Numbered from the stretch's first letter, positions 43,414-56,500 are shown. The stretch is 64,000 nucleotides of DNA from Planctomycetota bacterium (GCA_016716265.1 JADJWQ010000006.1:3189501-3253500); one strand, 5' to 3'. A program made the numbers and translations. The notes: generated by a model from the letters alone, not told the origin.

Positions 43414-44172
43414 CTACCCGCGGACCAGCTCCGCGAGCAGGCGGTCGAGCGCGGCCAGGTCGCCACCGCGCCGGGGCAGCGACCTTGCCGCCGCGCGACT
43501 CCGCTCCAGCCACTCGCCGATCCAGGCGTGGATCGCTGGGTCGAGCGGCACTGCGCCGGCCTCGCTGAGGGCGACCTTCCGTCTGCGGAGTTCGGTTACC
43601 TGGCCGATCCGGTCGGTGCCGAGATCGATCCCGCGCAGCACCGCGTCGAAGCGGGTCGGCGCCATCGTCCCGTGCAGCTCGATCCAGCGGAACGCGGCGA
43701 GCGGTCTCAGCACGTAGAACAGCTTCTTCAGGATGACGTGCCCGCCCTGCAGGTGCTCGCCATGGATGCGCGAGGCGAGCCCGACGTAATGGTGACCGGC
43801 AGCGATCGGGTCGAAGAACGACGGCAGCAGCTCGCGCAACCGCGCCGCGAAGTTCCGCTCGTCCCGGTACACGATGTCGGAGCCGAGGTGCTCGAACAGC
43901 GTCGCATTGGAGCCGGCGAACAGCGACAGGGCCTTGCGTAGCTCCCAGCCCGCCAGATCGAGGTCCCCCGGCAGCATGCGAGACAGGCTGTCCCTGCCCG
44001 GTCTCACACGCAGGTACCAGTCGAGCTCGTGCACGTAGACGAAGCGCACGTCGTAGTCGCTGTCCGGCGACGCGAAGCCCCAGGCGCGGCTGCCGGCTTC
44101 GCACGCGTACAACACCCGCACCGAATGCTCGGCCTCGATGGCCTCCAGTGCGCGCAGGATCGCTTCACGCAC
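43414..44172 (-). CDS. RlaP-type predicted nucleotidyltransferase (second of a pair)
   Basis: 252 residues from GTG 44172-44170, overlapping the preceding gene by 8 nt. GSRAWGFASPDSDYDVRFVY at residues 27-46 is the polymerase-beta-type motif: GS..WG at 27-32 and the metal-binding aspartates D39 and D41. The family (PF10127, RlaP) is predicted to transfer nucleotides and often sits beside RNA ligase or RtcB repair genes. LRKALSLFAGSNATLFEHLG and LKKLFYVLRPLAAFRWIELH follow. No ligase is seen here. The neighbouring gene encodes a divergent paralogue, so the two may work together on one substrate, which is not identifiable from the sequence. Confidence 0.85.
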   Translation of the reverse strand: MREAILRALEAIEAEHSVRVLYACEAGSRAWGFASPDSDYDVRFVYVHELDWYLRVRPGRDSLSRMLPGDLDLAGWELRKALSLFAGSNATLFEHLGSDIVYRDERNFAARLRELLPSFFDPIAAGHHYVGLASRIHGEHLQGGHVILKKLFYVLRPLAAFRWIELHGTMAPTRFDAVLRGIDLGTDRIGQVTELRRRKVALSEAGAVPLDPAIHAWIGEWLERSRAAARSLPRRGGDLAALDRLLAELVRG

Positions 44173-45286
44173 GACCCGCCTCCCAGTCCGCGGTGACTTC
44201 CTGCAACAGCCGATCGACGGTCGTTGGCTCGGGTGCGGCCGGCAATGCGCGCAGGCGCGACGATCCCTCCAGCACGCGCACCTGCTGCTCGGCCTGCTCG
44301 ACCAGCTCCGCGAAGCGGAATCCGCCAGCGCGCACGCGCAGCAGGAAGTCGCGGTCGGGACCATCGAACCGTACGCGCGGCTCGCCGTGCGCGAGGATCG
44401 CCTCGGCCGACAGCAACAGCCTGAACGTGTGCATCATGTTCTTGGCGTCGTAGTCGATCTCGTCGGCGCACTCGGTCCGCCAGCGCGCCTCGTTGCGGGC
44501 GTGACGCCACTGCCAGTAGTGCCGGTGGTCGGTCTGCGCCCTCTCGAATGCGTCGCGGTCGTAGATCAACAGCCCGCGCAGGCGCGCATGCTCGTCGGCG
44601 GCAGGGATCGACTCGCAGACGAGGTTGCCATCCCGGAACACCCCCTTGGCGCTCTGCCCGTACCAGTAGAGGCGATAGGTGCGAGGCACCCGCTCGAGCG
44701 CCGCGCAATGGTAGTGCCGGAGATCGATACCGGCGTCCGCGAGCGGCCGCGGGCGCATCGGCATCGCTTCGCCGGCCTGCCCCGGCCACGGCCCGTCGAC
44801 GACGGAACAGAAGTCCTCGCGCCGCGGCGGAGCCTGCGGCTGCGGATTGTTGACCCACTTGTTCACGCTGCGCGCGCGCTGGATCTGGGCCCGCGCGTAG
44901 CCGACGTGGCTCTCGACGCAGCGCTGGGTGACGAACATCGACCGCCGGTCGAGCAGCAGCCGGATCGGAGCAGCGACCTGCAACACCGTGTCCGGGGGTG
45001 CGAACAGCATCTCGAGCACGCTCGGGTTCGCCGCAGTCGCCAGCGCCAGGAACTTCCGTAGCCCGAAGTAGACAACGTCGCCCCGCTCGTCCTGCAGGTG
45101 CTCGGCCGGCGGCGTCAGCGCGAGGTAGTCGGTGGCGGGCAGCGCGAACACACCGCGCTCGTCCGTGTCGCTGTGCGGGGTCGCGAGACCGTAGGCGCGG
45201 CTCCCCGCGACGACGCGCAACAGCACGCGGTCGGCGCACGACTCGAGCAGGTGCGCGAGGGACGCGGGCATGACGGTCGCGATCAT
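44165..45286 (-). CDS. RlaP-type predicted nucleotidyltransferase (first of a pair)
   Basis: 373 residues from ATG 45286-45284; a second ATG lies five codons later. Catalytic motif GSRAYGLATPHSDTDERGVF at residues 28-47, with aspartates D40 and D42 corresponding to those of the shorter partner. Further family features: VVYFGLRKFLALATAANPSV, LEMLFAPPDTVLQV, GYARAQIQRARSVNKWVNNP, YRLYWYGQSAKGVFRDGNLV, and YDAKNMMHTFRLLLSAEAIL. The long central insert distinguishes it from its neighbour. Its stop overlaps the partner's GTG start. No Shine-Dalgarno is evident. It lies 60 nt after the kinase gene on the same strand; whether they share a transcript is open. Confidence 0.85.
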   Translation of the reverse strand: MIATVMPASLAHLLESCADRVLLRVVAGSRAYGLATPHSDTDERGVFALPATDYLALTPPAEHLQDERGDVVYFGLRKFLALATAANPSVLEMLFAPPDTVLQVAAPIRLLLDRRSMFVTQRCVESHVGYARAQIQRARSVNKWVNNPQPQAPPRREDFCSVVDGPWPGQAGEAMPMRPRPLADAGIDLRHYHCAALERVPRTYRLYWYGQSAKGVFRDGNLVCESIPAADEHARLRGLLIYDRDAFERAQTDHRHYWQWRHARNEARWRTECADEIDYDAKNMMHTFRLLLSAEAILAHGEPRVRFDGPDRDFLLRVRAGGFRFAELVEQAEQQVRVLEGSSRLRALPAAPEPTTVDRLLQEVTADWEAGRA

Positions 45287-45346
45287 CGAGACCGGCCATC
45301 GCGCGTCAAGCGCACCGCCATGCGGTCGTCGTGACGCGAGGGGTGC

Positions 45347-48094
<2,748 letters not shown>

Positions 48095-48129
48095 CGAGGT
48101 CGGAGCGATCCCGCGCGCGGCGCGCCGGC

Positions 48130-48135
48130 TGCCTA
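48130..48135 (-). promoter_or_regulatory. Possible -10-like hexamer TAGGCA
   Basis: TAGGCA on the minus strand, 35 nt before the kinase ATG, in the 206-nt gap divergent with the glycosyltransferase-TPR gene. It deviates from TANNNT at the last base. Confidence 0.25.
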
Positions 48136-48300
48136 CCGCCCACCACGCGCCGCAGATCGGGCGCGAGATCGTCGACGCGCGGCGTGCGCCGGTAAAGAGG
48201 AGCCCGACCGATCCGGCGACGCGGCGGAGGCCCACCCGACCCGGCCGCCCGGATCGGGCCGCCGGCCACTCGGACTTCACTCCGCGGCACCGAGAAGCCG

Positions 48301-49923
48301 ATGACACGGGAGCGCGAGTGCGCCCCCGATCCCATGCGCATCGTCTGGCTACTCGAATCCGCCGCTCCCCCGTCGGCCGGCGTCCTCCGCGCCCTGGACG
48401 CCGCCGAGCGCCTCGCGGCGCGCGGCCACGACGTCCTCGTGCTGCAGAAGGACCGCCCCGAGCCGGCCGCCGGCTCGGCGTGCGTGCGCCGGCAGGTCGC
48501 GGCGTTCGACGCCGACACGATTCCGCCCTGCGACGCCGTGGTCGCGACGTCCTGGACCACGGTGCCGAGCGCGGTGCGCTCCGGCCGTGGCGCACCGGTG
48601 CAGTACTGCCAGGACTACGAGCCACTCGGCATCCAGGACCCCGCGCTGCGCGCGCGCGCCGAGGCCGCCTACCGGCTACCGGCCCACAAGGTCGCGATCG
48701 CCCCGCACCTCGCCTCGCTGCTGAGGCAGCACGGTGCCGGACCAGTCGACGAGATCATCTACGCGATCGACCAGGATCGCTTCCGACCCGCGAGCGCACC
48801 GCGTCCCGTCGGCGCGGTCACGCGCGTCGGCATCGTCGGGCCCTGGAGCGTCGGCTGGAAGGGGATCCGCAGCGGCGTCGAGGCCTGCCGGCTGGCATTA
48901 CAATCAGGGCTCGCATTGCGACTCGTGCGCGTCTCGGCGTTCGAGCCCGACGCGGAAGAAACGGCGCTCGGCGTGCCGACCGAATGGCACGTGCGGGTGC
49001 CGCACGACGAGATGGGCGCGATCTACCACGGCCTCGACGTGCTGCTCGGGACGTCGACGGGTGCGGAGGAGTGCTTCTTCCCCCCCGCCGTCGAGGCGAT
49101 GGCCAGCGGTGTGCCCTGCGTCTTGACCGACGTGCCCTGCTTCCGCGGCTATGCACCCGGCCGCTCCGACTACGCATTGTTCGTCGAGCCGCAGAACGTG
49201 CACGAGATGGCCGAGGCGCTGACGCTCACCGCGTGCCATCAAGGATTGCGCGGCCAGCTTCGCGATGCCGGGCTCGCCGTGGCGGCGCGCTTCGACCCGG
49301 AGCGGCACGCCCACGAGCTCGAGGGCGTGCTGGAGCGCGCGGCGCGGAGCGGCCCCCTGCGCACCGACCGGCGACTCGCATCTTGCGATCCGCGCGACGT
49401 CTGCGCCCCGGCTCCGTCTCCGGCGGAGCCGGCTCCGGACGACGACGCGGCCGAGGAGCAGCTGCTGGTGACGGCACTGCGCGAGCGCGGCGACCGCCTG
49501 CTGCGGGCCGACCGTTTCGCCGACGCCGTCGCCGCATACGCGGCCGCGCTGCGCCTGCGCCCCGCGGACCCCCAGCTCCGCGACCGCGTCGGCAGCGCGG
49601 CATTCCTGGCCGGCGACGCCGAGCGTGCGCTGCGGGAGTTCGACCAGTTGCTGGCCAGCACCGATCCGATCGCCGCCGATGCGCGCGTCTGGCACGAAAA
49701 ACGGGGCCTCGTGCTGATCGGCCTCGACCGCTGGAGCGAGGCCGCCCGCGCGTTCGAGCGGGCCGCACGCTGCACCGACGCCGACGCCGACACGTTCAAC
49801 AGCTTCGGTGTCGCGCTGCACGAGCTCGGCGACGTCGCCGGCGCCCGCCGCGCGTTCCGCGAGGCGCTGCGACGAGAGCCCGCGCACGCCGACGCGACCC
49901 GCAACCTCGCCGAGATGTGGTGA
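48301..49923 (+). CDS. Glycosyltransferase (GT4-like) fused to TPR repeats
   Basis: 540 residues from ATG 48301; a second in-frame ATG at 48334 would start at MRIVWLLESAAPPSAGVLRA, the more typical GT-B beginning, so the true start is uncertain. The enzyme part (to about 340) has the N-terminal Rossmann strand, VQYCQDYEPLGIQ, VDEIIYAIDQDRFRP, VGIVGPWSVGWKGIRSGVEA, and TGAEECFFPPAVEAMASGVP, the E-containing sugar-nucleotide loop. After a proline-rich linker, TPR-like repeats run from about 380 (LRERGDRLLRADRFADAVAA, YAAALRLRPADPQ, AFERAARCTDADADTFNSFG). Part of this repeat region (49543-49682) is copied at 60684-60826. Acceptor and donor are unknown. Confidence 0.88.
   Translation: MTRERECAPDPMRIVWLLESAAPPSAGVLRALDAAERLAARGHDVLVLQKDRPEPAAGSACVRRQVAAFDADTIPPCDAVVATSWTTVPSAVRSGRGAPVQYCQDYEPLGIQDPALRARAEAAYRLPAHKVAIAPHLASLLRQHGAGPVDEIIYAIDQDRFRPASAPRPVGAVTRVGIVGPWSVGWKGIRSGVEACRLALQSGLALRLVRVSAFEPDAEETALGVPTEWHVRVPHDEMGAIYHGLDVLLGTSTGAEECFFPPAVEAMASGVPCVLTDVPCFRGYAPGRSDYALFVEPQNVHEMAEALTLTACHQGLRGQLRDAGLAVAARFDPERHAHELEGVLERAARSGPLRTDRRLASCDPRDVCAPAPSPAEPAPDDDAAEEQLLVTALRERGDRLLRADRFADAVAAYAAALRLRPADPQLRDRVGSAAFLAGDAERALREFDQLLASTDPIAADARVWHEKRGLVLIGLDRWSEAARAFERAARCTDADADTFNSFGVALHELGDVAGARRAFREALRREPAHADATRNLAEMW
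49543..49682 (+). repeat. Duplicated segment, copy A1 (within the TPR coding region)
   Basis: Similar to 60684-60826: both contain CCCCCAGCTCCGCGACCG, then GCGTTCCTGGCCGGCGACGC (GCATTCCTGGCCGGCGACGC here). This copy is in coding frame and intact. Confidence 0.8.
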
Positions 49924-49998
49924 GCTGGACCGCTGCGTGCCGCTCAGAGCATCCTGGGCGCGGAAAGCGTTCCGTGCATGGGCTGCGCTCCCCATGAT

Positions 49999-50055
49999 GG
50001 TCGTGGTCCGTACTCGCCATGGAGTCGCTCGTCGCGATGGCGCCGGCCCAGGTCG
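49999..50055 (+). repeat. Duplicated segment, copy A2 (gene remnant)
   Basis: Matches 60969-61025 with about three differences in 57 bases, including CTCGTCGCGATGGCGCCGGC. It corresponds to the signal-peptide coding part of the 60938-62161 gene, but here no open gene follows, so it is a stray fragment. The remaining 49924-50135 shows no other gene. Confidence 0.8.
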
Positions 50056-50135
50056 CCGCGGGCAACCACGACCAGCTCACCGACCAGCGCCGGGTCGATG
50101 GCGCTCGGACGCGGACGACAGCGCCGCCCACCGGG

Positions 50136-50557
50136 TCATTGGAAGGTCCGGTCCAGGACGCTCGACGACGGGACGCGTATCGGCCTGGAAACGTAGTGGC
50201 GGGTGCGCGCCTGGCCGATACCCTCGTCGCGCACTTCGTAATACCAGCACCGGTGGCTGCCAGTGGGCGTCGGGCACGGCTCCAATACGATCGTCGTCTG
50301 GACCGGGAAGGAAGCGTGCCCCTGCAGCTCACCAGACGGCTCGCATCCGGCCGGTCAGGGCGAGCGACCTGCGGTCTGCGTCGGCCATCCGGGCTCTCGA
50401 CCTCGGCACCCGCCTCGTCGTTGTCCACGAAGGCGAGAGCGTGGAGCACCGTCGTCTGGCCGCTCTCGTCGATACGGCACTCGACACGCCGGCCCACCGG
50501 GCAGCCGGCGTGGATCTCGTCCGCCGAGAACGGCGGCGGCGCGAGAACGGGCCCCAT
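50136..50557 (-). pseudogene. Frameshifted small protein gene (MGPVLAPPPFSADEIHAGCP...)
   Basis: From ATG 50557-50555 one frame reads MGPVLAPPPFSADEIHAGCP, VGRRVECRIDESGQTTVLHA and ALAFVDNDEAGAEVESP. The sense then moves to a second frame at about 50400 (ADADRRSLALTGRMRAVW) and to a third from about 50345 (ELQGHASFPVQTTIVLEPCP, GSHRCWYYEVRDEGIGQART, DRTFQ), ending at TGA 50138-50136. Joined across two single-base shifts it gives one compact, soluble protein of about 140 residues. I do not know the family's function. The decay, and the duplicated fragment beside it, mark this gap as a site of gene loss. 50558-50757 shows nothing recognisable. Confidence 0.6.
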
Positions 50558-50757
50558 GGAATTCGTCTCTCGCGGACGAGCATCCCGCGGTGCTCTGCAG
50601 GCCTTGGTGCTCGCCAGGCGCGCGACCACGACAGAACGGCTTCGAAACGACATGCCGTCGTCTCCTGGGTGACCGGCGATCATCGCCGCCGCGGCCGGCG
50701 GCCGTCAGCGACGTCTCGCTCCGCCCCGCCGCGCGGCGTACTCCGTGCACGCCGGGG

Positions 50758-51825
50758 TCACGTCCCACCGCATGCGAGCGATGGCCCGCCCGTGAGGAGC
50801 ACGAGCTTGCCGATCACGCCGCCCCTGCCGAGCAGTTCATGCGCCTCCCTCGCCTCGGTGAGTGGCAAGCGCCGCGCGATGAGCGGCTTGATCCTCTGCT
50901 CCTGCAGCAGGCCGAAGAGCGCGGTCAGGTCCTGGCGAAACAGCGCTGGCCGCAGCCGCTTGAACCACTGGATGCTGTAGGGAACCACGCGCCTCCGGCC
51001 CGGGAGCAGCCAGCCGCCGGCGATGTAGAGGACGAAGCGGGCGGTTCCCCGGAAACGCCGGCGACGACCGGGGCGACTGGACGTCAGGCCCTGCCCACGC
51101 AGGGAGGTGGACAGACCGTAGCCGACCACTCTTCCGCCGCGACGCAGAGCCGCGCGGGCACGCCAGAGGTGGCTGCCGCCGATGGGGTCGAAGACGACGT
51201 CCACGCCGTCGCCGCTGAGGCGGCGAACTTCCTGGACGTAGTCCTGCTGCTGGTAGTCGATCGGGACGGCGCCGAGGTCGGAGACGGTCGATGCCCCTCG
51301 CGACGAGCAGGTGCCGTACATCTCCAAGCCGGCAATGCGCCCCAGCTGCAGCAGGGCTGACCCGACTCCGCCGGCGGCGCCGTGGATGACCGCCCGCTGG
51401 CCCGGTCGGACCTTGGCACAGCGGTGCATCATCCGGTAGGCGGTGACGTAGTTCAGGACGAGGCTGACCGCTTCCGCCGGGTCCAGCACGGATGGAACCG
51501 GAACCAGCTCATTCTGCGCCAGGCAGACGAACTCCGCGTAGGCGCCGCTGATCGGCATCGCGGCGACGATCTGGCCCGGCTCGATGCCGGTGACTCCGTC
51601 ACCGAGCCGATCGACCACGCCGATCAGATCCCATCCCGGCGTGAAGGGTGGCCGCGGGGTCTCGGGGTGAACGCCCTCGCGCGCCAGTACGTCGGGCAAG
51701 GACACGCCGGCGGCCAGCACTCTCACCCTCACCTCGTGGCACTTCGGCTCGGGGCATTCCTCCTCCACGACCAGCAGTGTCTCGGGCCCGCCGTAGTGGG
51801 TGACGACGACGCGCTTGTGCTTCAC
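50758..51825 (-). CDS. Medium-chain dehydrogenase/reductase (quinone oxidoreductase-like)
   Basis: 355 residues from GTG 51825-51823 (MKHKRVVVTHYGGPETLLVV). The N-terminal GroES-like domain (VLAAGVSLPDVLAREGVHPE, TPRPPFTPGWDLIGVVDRLG) lacks the zinc-binding cysteines of true alcohol dehydrogenases. The Rossmann domain shows RAVIHGAAGGVGSALLQLGR, the NADPH-binding glycine motif, and VDVVFDPIGGSHLWRARAAL. PLTEAREAHELLGRGGVIGK closes it. It probably reduces a quinone or an activated alkene with NADPH. A basic insertion (SSRPGRRRRFRGTARFVLYI) in the C-terminal half is unusual and could contact a membrane. Substrate unknown. Confidence 0.9.
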   Translation of the reverse strand: MKHKRVVVTHYGGPETLLVVEEECPEPKCHEVRVRVLAAGVSLPDVLAREGVHPETPRPPFTPGWDLIGVVDRLGDGVTGIEPGQIVAAMPISGAYAEFVCLAQNELVPVPSVLDPAEAVSLVLNYVTAYRMMHRCAKVRPGQRAVIHGAAGGVGSALLQLGRIAGLEMYGTCSSRGASTVSDLGAVPIDYQQQDYVQEVRRLSGDGVDVVFDPIGGSHLWRARAALRRGGRVVGYGLSTSLRGQGLTSSRPGRRRRFRGTARFVLYIAGGWLLPGRRRVVPYSIQWFKRLRPALFRQDLTALFGLLQEQRIKPLIARRLPLTEAREAHELLGRGGVIGKLVLLTGGPSLACGGT

Positions 51826-53523
51826 GGGTGGCTCGCTGGCTTGCCTGGCTCTCGTGTTGCTGCGGCGCAATGGGAGGCTGCACAGACGTAGCCGACGCCC
51901 ATCACGCTACAGCACCCACCGTGCGGACAGCGCGTGGTCGGGTGATCGGCCAGGCTACCCAGTGTCGTCCACGATCAGCGCGATCGCACCTGGCGCCGCC
52001 ATCTACCTGACCGATCGGGGTGCCGTCCGAGTATCGGGGATCGCTGCGTCGACGACCCCCTCGAGCAGCCGGTCCGTGCACGCTGCCGATGCGGCCAGAC
52101 CGAGGTGGGAGTACTCGTCAACGGCCCTCGTCACGCTGACCTTCCGGAGCCCTGCTTCCCAGCCGGTGATGCGTACGATCGCAGCCACACGCGGTCGGGT
52201 CTTCGCCGCCCTGCGCCGGCACTCCGCGCACGAGGGCGGCGGCGGAGTCGGCGCCGGTGTCGCCGGCGGCGCCGTCTGCGAAGAGCAGATGGCCGCCGCC
52301 GTGCAGGAACGCTTCCTAGATGCCCTCGGCAATGAGGCCGGCCCGGTCGGACCATGGGGGTGGCCGAACATGAGGGAGCCGCCAGACCTGTCGAAGGGCT
52401 CAACTTCGATGCCCCTCTCGCGTGCGAAGTAGATGTCGTTCACCGTGACGGGACTATGGGTCCTCGTCACCCGGATGTCGCCGATCTGGAAGCTGGTCGC
52501 CTGCAGCTCCGCTGCGCCGCCGGACGGAACGCGCTCGTGGCTCGACTGAACACGGTCGACGCACTCCGTCGCGATCGGATCCGAGGTCGCGTCACACCGA
52601 AGGTCTGCCCTTCGCGCCCACGGACGGCCTGCGGTCAGCGAGATCTCCGCGATCCGGCCTCGTTGCACTGCCGCGGTCCGGGGCTCCCGGGCTCTCGAAC
52701 CCGTCACGGCACCACCGGCGTTGCGCTAGTAGCACCTTGACACGCTCGACACGCTCCCGTCGACCGATCTCGCGCTCGTCGGGGCGAAGGTCGTCACGGT
52801 GCACGGCGAGGAGTGCTCGACGACGCGCTGAGCCACCTGCGCCGCCGGCAGGCGACGGCGCGTCGAGCGAGATGAGCGACGACCAGCCGCGCCGCGACCG
52901 TCGGCGGTAGATCATCATCGCCGAACGGGAGATCGCGATGACGGTCGCCCCCGAGGACGACAGCGCGATCGTCCACGACCTGTCGACGATCGTCGACGGC
53001 CCCACCGCCATCGAACACTCGTTGTCATTCGCGTCCGGGTACGAGGGCGTCCTGTCGCTGTCGGCCGCGAGCCGCACCGGCTACCTGCCGACGCTCGTCG
53101 TCGGCTACGGCGCTGTGCGGCGAGCATGACTGTTACTCGGTCGACGACTTCTGGACGAACGAACGCCTGACGGCCCGAACGCCGCGCATGCTCGTCGACC
53201 AGCGCGACCGCCGTCGCTCTCGCGCGCAGCGGTGTGCCGACCGCGGTGAGCGCACCCGGGCCGTTGCAGGGTCCGTGCTCGCACCGGCACCTGCGGAAAC
53301 GCGCGCGGTGCGCGCCGGAGGTTGCGCCGGCACCGCGGTTTCCAGCGCTCGGCGACCTGACGATCGGCGGCGGCGCGGACGGGTGCGGCGCGGGGACCGG
53401 CCCCGTCCCGTTCGACGCAGAAGCGGATGACGGCCGCCGCCCCAATGCGGGAGCGGTCGACGGCGGGGCTTCCCGCGCGACCCGATGCGACGTCGAATAC
53501 CCCGCGCTCTGGCCGTCCTCACG
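51826..53523. other. Long gene-poor stretch with decayed coding remnants
   Basis: About 1.7 kb with no intact gene I can support. The frames are short or have poor amino acid composition. The minus strand at 52330-52560 reads LQATSFQIGDIRVTRTHSPV and then EPFDRSGGSLMFGHPHGPTG, which looks like eroded protein; a ribosomal L7/L12-like fragment lies at 52045-52192. A 63-codon plus-strand frame at 52938-53129 (MTVAPEDDSAIVHDLSTIVD) has a plausible composition but no recognisable family. Confidence 0.5.
52045..52192 (-). pseudogene. Fragment resembling the L7/L12 C-terminal domain
   Basis: The minus strand reads RVAAIVRITGWEAGLRKVSV, TRAVDEYSHLGLAASAACTD and RLLEGVV. The order V-I-V..G.R...RKV..T.A..E...LGLA.A...TD.LLEG resembles the C-terminal alpha/beta domain of ribosomal protein L7/L12 and its small stand-alone relatives. 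Start and end are missing, and no ribosome binding site or partner ribosomal gene is nearby. I regard it as a remnant; the similarity is by eye. Confidence 0.35.
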
Positions 53524-56500
53524 ATGAAGACCGCCCGCCTCGTTTCGTTGCCACCGCTGTTCGCGGTCCTGCTGTCGATCGTGCTGCCGGGGCAGACCCT
53601 CGTCCGCGACATCCGCCCTCCGTCGACGGCGCAGCCGTCGGGTTCGCCGAAGAACTTCGTCGACCTCAACGGGGTCGCGATCTTCACCGCGACGAACGGC
53701 CACGGCATCGAGCTGTGGCGATCCGACGGCACGGGTGCGGGCACCTTCCCGTTGAAGGACCTGCGTCCCGGAACGACGTCGTCGAATCCGTCGTCGTTGA
53801 CGCGCGCCGGCAGCTTCGTGTTCTTCGTCGCCTCGATCCCGGGGCTCGGCACCGAGCTGTGGCGCACCGACGGGACGGCGGCGGGCACGATCCTGCTCGC
53901 GGACGCCGTCCCGGGTGACGGCAGCAGCAGCCCCAACGGACTGACCGAGTTCCAGGGCAGGCTCTACTATGCGGCCGTCCACCCGACACTCGGCCGTGAG
54001 CTGTGGGTGTCGGACGGCACGGTCGGCGGCACCCACGTCGTCGCGGATCTGCTGCCGGGTGTCGGTTCGTCGAGCCCTACGTCGCTGGCCGTGTTCGGTT
54101 CGCGGCTGTACTTCTCGGCGTCGATGCCGATGGTCGGTGCGGAGCTCGCGTCGACCGATGGCACGGCGGCGGGGACCGGCCTCGCCGTCGACGTGTGGCC
54201 GGGCAGCAACAACTCGAATCCGTCGGACCTGACCGTCGCGCAGAACCGGCTGTTCTTCGTCGGCAACTCGAGCGGCACCGGGCGCGAGCTGTTCGTGTCG
54301 GACGGCACACCCGCGGGCACGTCACTCGTTGTCGATCTCAACCCCGGCGCGACGACGTCGAACATCACGACGATCGTGGCGCTCGACCACCGTGTGGTCT
54401 TCCTCGCCGACGACGGCACGCACGGCGGCGAGCCGTGGGTCAGCGACGGCACCGCGGCGGGTACGTTCCTGCTACGCGACGTGAATCCGGGCAGCGCGAG
54501 CTCGACGGCGACGCAGCTCACACGGATCGCGAACGGAGCCATCGTGTTCACGCCGTACGACCCGGCGGTGGGTGGTGAGCCCTGGGTGACCGACGGCACG
54601 GTCGCCGGCACGACGCTGCTGGCCGATCTGTTCGCCGGGACGACCGGCAGCTCGCCGGCCGACCTGACCGCGGCGTTCGGCGGTGCGGTGTTCCGCGCCA
54701 GCGTGCCGACGCTCGGCGCCGAGCTGTACTTCACCGACGGCACGCCCGCGGGCACCGGTCTCCTCGTCGACCTCGAACCGGGTGTCACAGGGTCTTCGCC
54801 GTCCGACTTCGGCGTCGTCGGCGCACGTGTGATGTTCGCGGCCTACTCGCCGACTCTCGGACGCGAGCTGTTCGTGTCCGACGGGACGATCGCCGGGACC
54901 GGACCGATCGCAGACCTGGCGCTGCCGCAGGGCGACTCGTTGCCGACCGGGTTCACGACGACCGCGAACGGCGTGGTGTTCTCCGCGAACGATGGCGCCA
55001 CCGGTCCGGAGTTCTGGGTCAGCGACGGCACCGCACCGAACACGTCGATCATCGACCTGGGTCCGGGCGGAACGATTCCCTCGCAGATCCTCAGCTGGAA
55101 CGGTGAGCTGTGGTGCAATGCGCTGCTGTCGACCTACGGGCTCGAGCTGGTCCGCTGCGATGGCACCGTCGCGGGTACGCGCATCGGGGTCGACGTGCGC
55201 CCTGGCGTCGCGTCGTCGAATCCGTTGGAGCTCGCGGTCAGCCAGGGACGGCTGTTCTTCTCCGCGATCGTGACCGACGGTCGAGAGCCGTTCGTCAGCG
55301 ATGGCACGGCAGCGGGAACGTTGGAGCTCGCCGACATCTACCCCGCGACCGCCTCGTCGACGCCGGGCCTCTTCACACCGGCCGGCTCCCGCACGGTATT
55401 CCGGGCCACGTCGCCGAACGAAGGTCAGGAGCTATGGACGACCGACGGCACGCCCGCCGGGACGTCGCTGCTCGTCGACCTGCAGCCAGGGACCGGAAGT
55501 CCGGGCATCTCGGAGATCGTCTCCGATGGGATCGTCGCCTACTTCGCACCGTCGACGCCCGCGAACGGTCGCGAGCTGTGGAAGACGGACGGGACACCGG
55601 CCGGCACGGTGCTCGTCGCCGACCTCGTCGCGGGTAGCCCGGGCGGCAACCCGTCGCAATTGACGCCGCTCGGTGGCGGCGGCTGCGCGTTCCTCGCCAA
55701 CGAGTCGAACGGCTTCGGCTACGAGCTCTACTTCAGCGACGGCACGGCCGCGGGCACGCGCCGCGTGTCCGACATCGTCGCGGGCAACGGCAGCGGCGCG
55801 ATCCAGGACATCGTCGCGGTCGGCACCGACGTGTTCTTCACCGCGGACGACACCATCCACGGTCGCGAGCTGTGGCACTCCGACGGCACGCTGGGCGGGA
55901 CCGTCATGGTGAAGGACATCTACGCCGGGGCTCCCGACGGTGTCGTGGCCGGCACGATGCGCGCGCTCCCCGGCTTCGGCCTCGCGGTGTTCGTCGCATC
56001 CGACGGGCGCGACGGCCTGCAGGTCTGGCTGTCCGACGGCACGGCCGCCGGCACGCGCCAGGTCGGCAAGCTCGGTCCGTGGGCCGGCGTCGGTGCGGTC
56101 GAGATCGGTGAGTTCACACCGCTCGGCACCGACATCTGGTTCTGGGCCGATGACGGCATCAACGGACGCGAGCCGTGGATCCTGCGCATCGGCGGCGGCG
56201 TCGTCGCGTACGTGCAGAAGTACGGCATCGGCTGCCGCGGCACGAGCAACCGCGTGCCGGCGATCGACGGCATCGGCACGCCGCAGCTCGGCAACTCCGC
56301 GTTCGCGGTCGAGCTGACGAACGCGCTCGGGTTGTCGGCCACCGTGCTCGACGTGTCGTTCTTCCCGAGCAACACGCCGATCGGCGGCTGCCGGTTGCTG
56401 CTCGGCTTCCCGCTGCTCGACCTCGGCACGACCGCGACCGACGTGAGCGGACGCGCCGTCACGCCGCTCCCGATCCCGAACGATCCGGCGCTCGCGGGCG

